Part shown: positions 61,973 to 64,000 of the stretch, in pieces | How the letters are laid out: every line of letters starts with the position of its first letter | Position numbering within the stretch: position 1 is the first letter of the stretch | NCBI GenBank assembly: GCA_946803715.1 | Contig: CAMPET010000137.1 | Location: forward strand, 1 to 64,000 | Reading direction: 5' to 3' | DNA: 64,000 nucleotides | Source: Beroe ovata | Lineage: Eukaryota > Ctenophora > Nuda > Beroida > Beroidae | Program-made: the position numbers and the translations under genes | Notes under the pieces: model-generated | What the model saw: only the letters and a program-made list of their open reading frames with translations | Told to the model about the DNA's origin: nothing | Databases searched by the model: none

Positions 61973-62071
61973 TTATATAGAGACCTTTATAGAGACCTTT
62001 ATAGAGAGACCTTTATAGAGACCTTTATAGAGACCTTTATAATAGAGACCTTTATAATAGAGACCTATATA
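61973..62071. repeat. 12-bp tandem repeat
   Basis: tatagagacctt repeated about eight times, with atagag and ataatagag length variants. Confidence 0.9.
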
Positions 62072-62079
62072 GAGTCCAC

Positions 62080-64000
62080 TATTCATTAATCCCATCTCAG
62101 AATTGAGCAAGAACGAATTATGACCCCTTTGCAGAGTCTCAGGAATACATTAGTATGCAAAAAAAGCGAACACTTCTATAAGCTTTTTGGTTTCCTGTAG
62201 GTTGTGTTGACACTAGGCGATAAAACGTCATGCACTAGCTGCGAAAAGTGATCCGGGCATGGCGGAGATTTCTTCAGAATCGTAAGAGCCAAAAAACGTC
62301 AAAAATTGAATGCTCATTATTCAGCTTCTGGCGGGAGTTTTTCAATGAAATTCCAAGTCCCTATCATACCAGCGCAACTCAGAAGACTGAAGAAGTGAAG
62401 AAAGTCCTCTGAATGACAGATGATTCATCAAACTTGAAAACCAAGGAATGCGATCTTCATGCTACCATCTCGGTTAACTAACGCTGTCTAAGCACTGACA
62501 AAGAGAACCAAAACAATAAATACCACATTACCACGCTCAAAAATTCAAACAAAACCGTGGTACGTTATAAAATTAACCTCGCAAATTTTCATATTTTATC
62601 CACGGTTGGGGAAAACACACACACTATATAATACCGTCTACGTGCATACTTTTGGAAGTGTGAATGACTGAATACAAAATATTTTTCAGCAGGAATATTG
62701 TGGACTAGGGTGGTAAGCATGGTTACCACCCGAGATACCAGGGTGGCACGGTGTGGTACGAATGAGCTAGAGAGAGAGAGAGTTTTATATCAGACCACTC
62801 GTCAACGGATGATATGTTGAATATAGTGAAATGTTGATATATTATAACTCTACGTCCGTATAAACAGGACAAGTGCATCATGTTGTGCAGTCTAAAAACA
62901 GAATATGCGATGAATAGGGTTTTAAAATAAACCTTATTTAATAGGATGGAGTGCTGGAAAGACTGATAGTTATAAATTACGTTATGACTAACTTATTACT
63001 ATCAAAGTTTAAAATTTTGGTTCTAATGAGTTTCAATTGATGAAATCATAAAGCCGTAGGCTGATACAGAGCGAATAAACGAAGAAGAGTGAATGAACAA
63101 AAGAAACTGAGAAATAATAGAAACACAAATGGAAGCCTGGGTGGATGAAAGGGTATTCATTCATCTATTACGAGGACGTGAAAAACTAAATGGAACTCGA
63201 ATATGTATTATGGCTTTCTCCAACTATCACGTTTTTAGTGGGAGAATATTTTGACTGCGATTTCACACACGGGACTATATTTGAGTGTGAGTGAACTAAT
63301 TCGATTATGAATCCAGGCCTGGTAGACCTATAACACCAGCTCGCCTAGTCAGGAAGCCACTTTATATTGGGTGAAACCTACAGCATGACATATTATACTA
63401 TAGCCGGTGATATATGGTATGGTTCGGAATATTATGTGAATATAATGTGCTCAAATTCGGGGATGAAATTACTGTGATCGCTATAATACGAGAAGAGGAA
63501 TGATCATACGAAAAGGGGGGAGGGGGCTATTTTGCATATGATGAAAGTCCGATGTCGGGTTTAATATGATACGTCTGGATTAGCAGTTGGTCAAAAGGCT
63601 TCCCATATTGTCTATACAATCTATCTAGAATTAGGGCAGACGTTAACGGTTAAAAATCCTTGAATGAGTGAACTAAATCACGCGGAACGAAGATCGTTCC
63701 TTTGGGGCCTAATTGTTGGTCAGAATCAACAATAGAACAAAAACAAATTCTTGCCCTGAACGTAAGATACGGAAACGATCATGGTTAGCTTGTAATCCAA
63801 AAAGGAAAACACAGGGTAGATTATAACTATAGTTTGTTTTGTTGATACAATTGACAGCAATTATTGCGGCATATCACAATTCTGATTATCATCCCGACCT
63901 TTGAGTTCCCCCTTCTTTAATTAAATCCAGCACACCTCTAATTAGATATAGCTCGATAATTGGTATTAGGGACAACGCCAATCCTGCATAATCACAGGAT
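62080..64000. other. No gene seen
   Basis: AT-rich, no splice-bounded coding segment recognised up to the window edge. Confidence 0.45.

Overview
This is a stretch of animal nuclear genome. Genes are split by GT-AG introns. The recognisable protein families (a mucin-type GalNAc-transferase relative, a Shaker-type voltage-gated K+ channel, a secreted cysteine-repeat protein ending in kringle domains) fit a metazoan. The large amount of AT-rich non-coding DNA, the compact introns and the many ephrin-receptor-like cysteine repeats suggest a marine invertebrate, possibly an early-branching one such as a ctenophore or cnidarian. The species cannot be fixed from this sequence alone. Layout: (1) 1-4991, minus strand, is a near-identical partial duplicate of the cysteine-repeat gene, cut off at a single N (4992). 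(2) 7217-8826, plus strand, holds a small charged coiled-coil protein gene with an unresolved 3' end. (3) 9630-10427, minus, encodes a three-exon, 126-residue secreted cysteine-rich protein. (4) 10.4-18.9 kb shows no gene and contains a 426-base gap beside a (TG)n run. (5) 18934-28662, minus, is a complete 27-exon gene that I assembled exon by exon. It encodes 1204 residues: a signal peptide, about 25 GCC2/GCC3 (ephrin-receptor-like) cysteine repeats, a short linker domain and two C-terminal kringles, the first lacking its central loop. (6) 29400-31205, minus, is an intronless GalNAc-transferase-like protein whose metal-binding DxH motif is gone, so it is probably a pseudoenzyme with an intact ricin-type lectin domain. 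(7) 34360-35672, minus, is one exon carrying the whole core of a Shaker-type Kv channel. Upstream of it, between 41 and 58 kb, lie four minus-strand candidate exons. Each starts with ATG and ends at a phase-1 GT donor, matching the phase-1 acceptor of the channel exon. They are therefore candidate alternative first exons giving different cytoplasmic N-termini. One begins MAAVA followed by a basic cluster, like the Shaker inactivation ball. (8) The rest of 36-64 kb is mostly non-coding and rich in satellites. Dispersed structure includes a ~546-bp tandem repeat found in an intron and between genes, a degenerate minisatellite with core AGTGGTGTCAAG in both orientations, repeated 14-mers resembling RFX X-boxes (GTTGCCATGGTAAC), a 61-bp near-perfect palindrome, a CG-alternating inverted repeat, and single-N contig joins. 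Two of those joins sit exactly between near-identical direct copies and a third truncates a duplicated gene, which points to uncollapsed haplotypes in the assembly.
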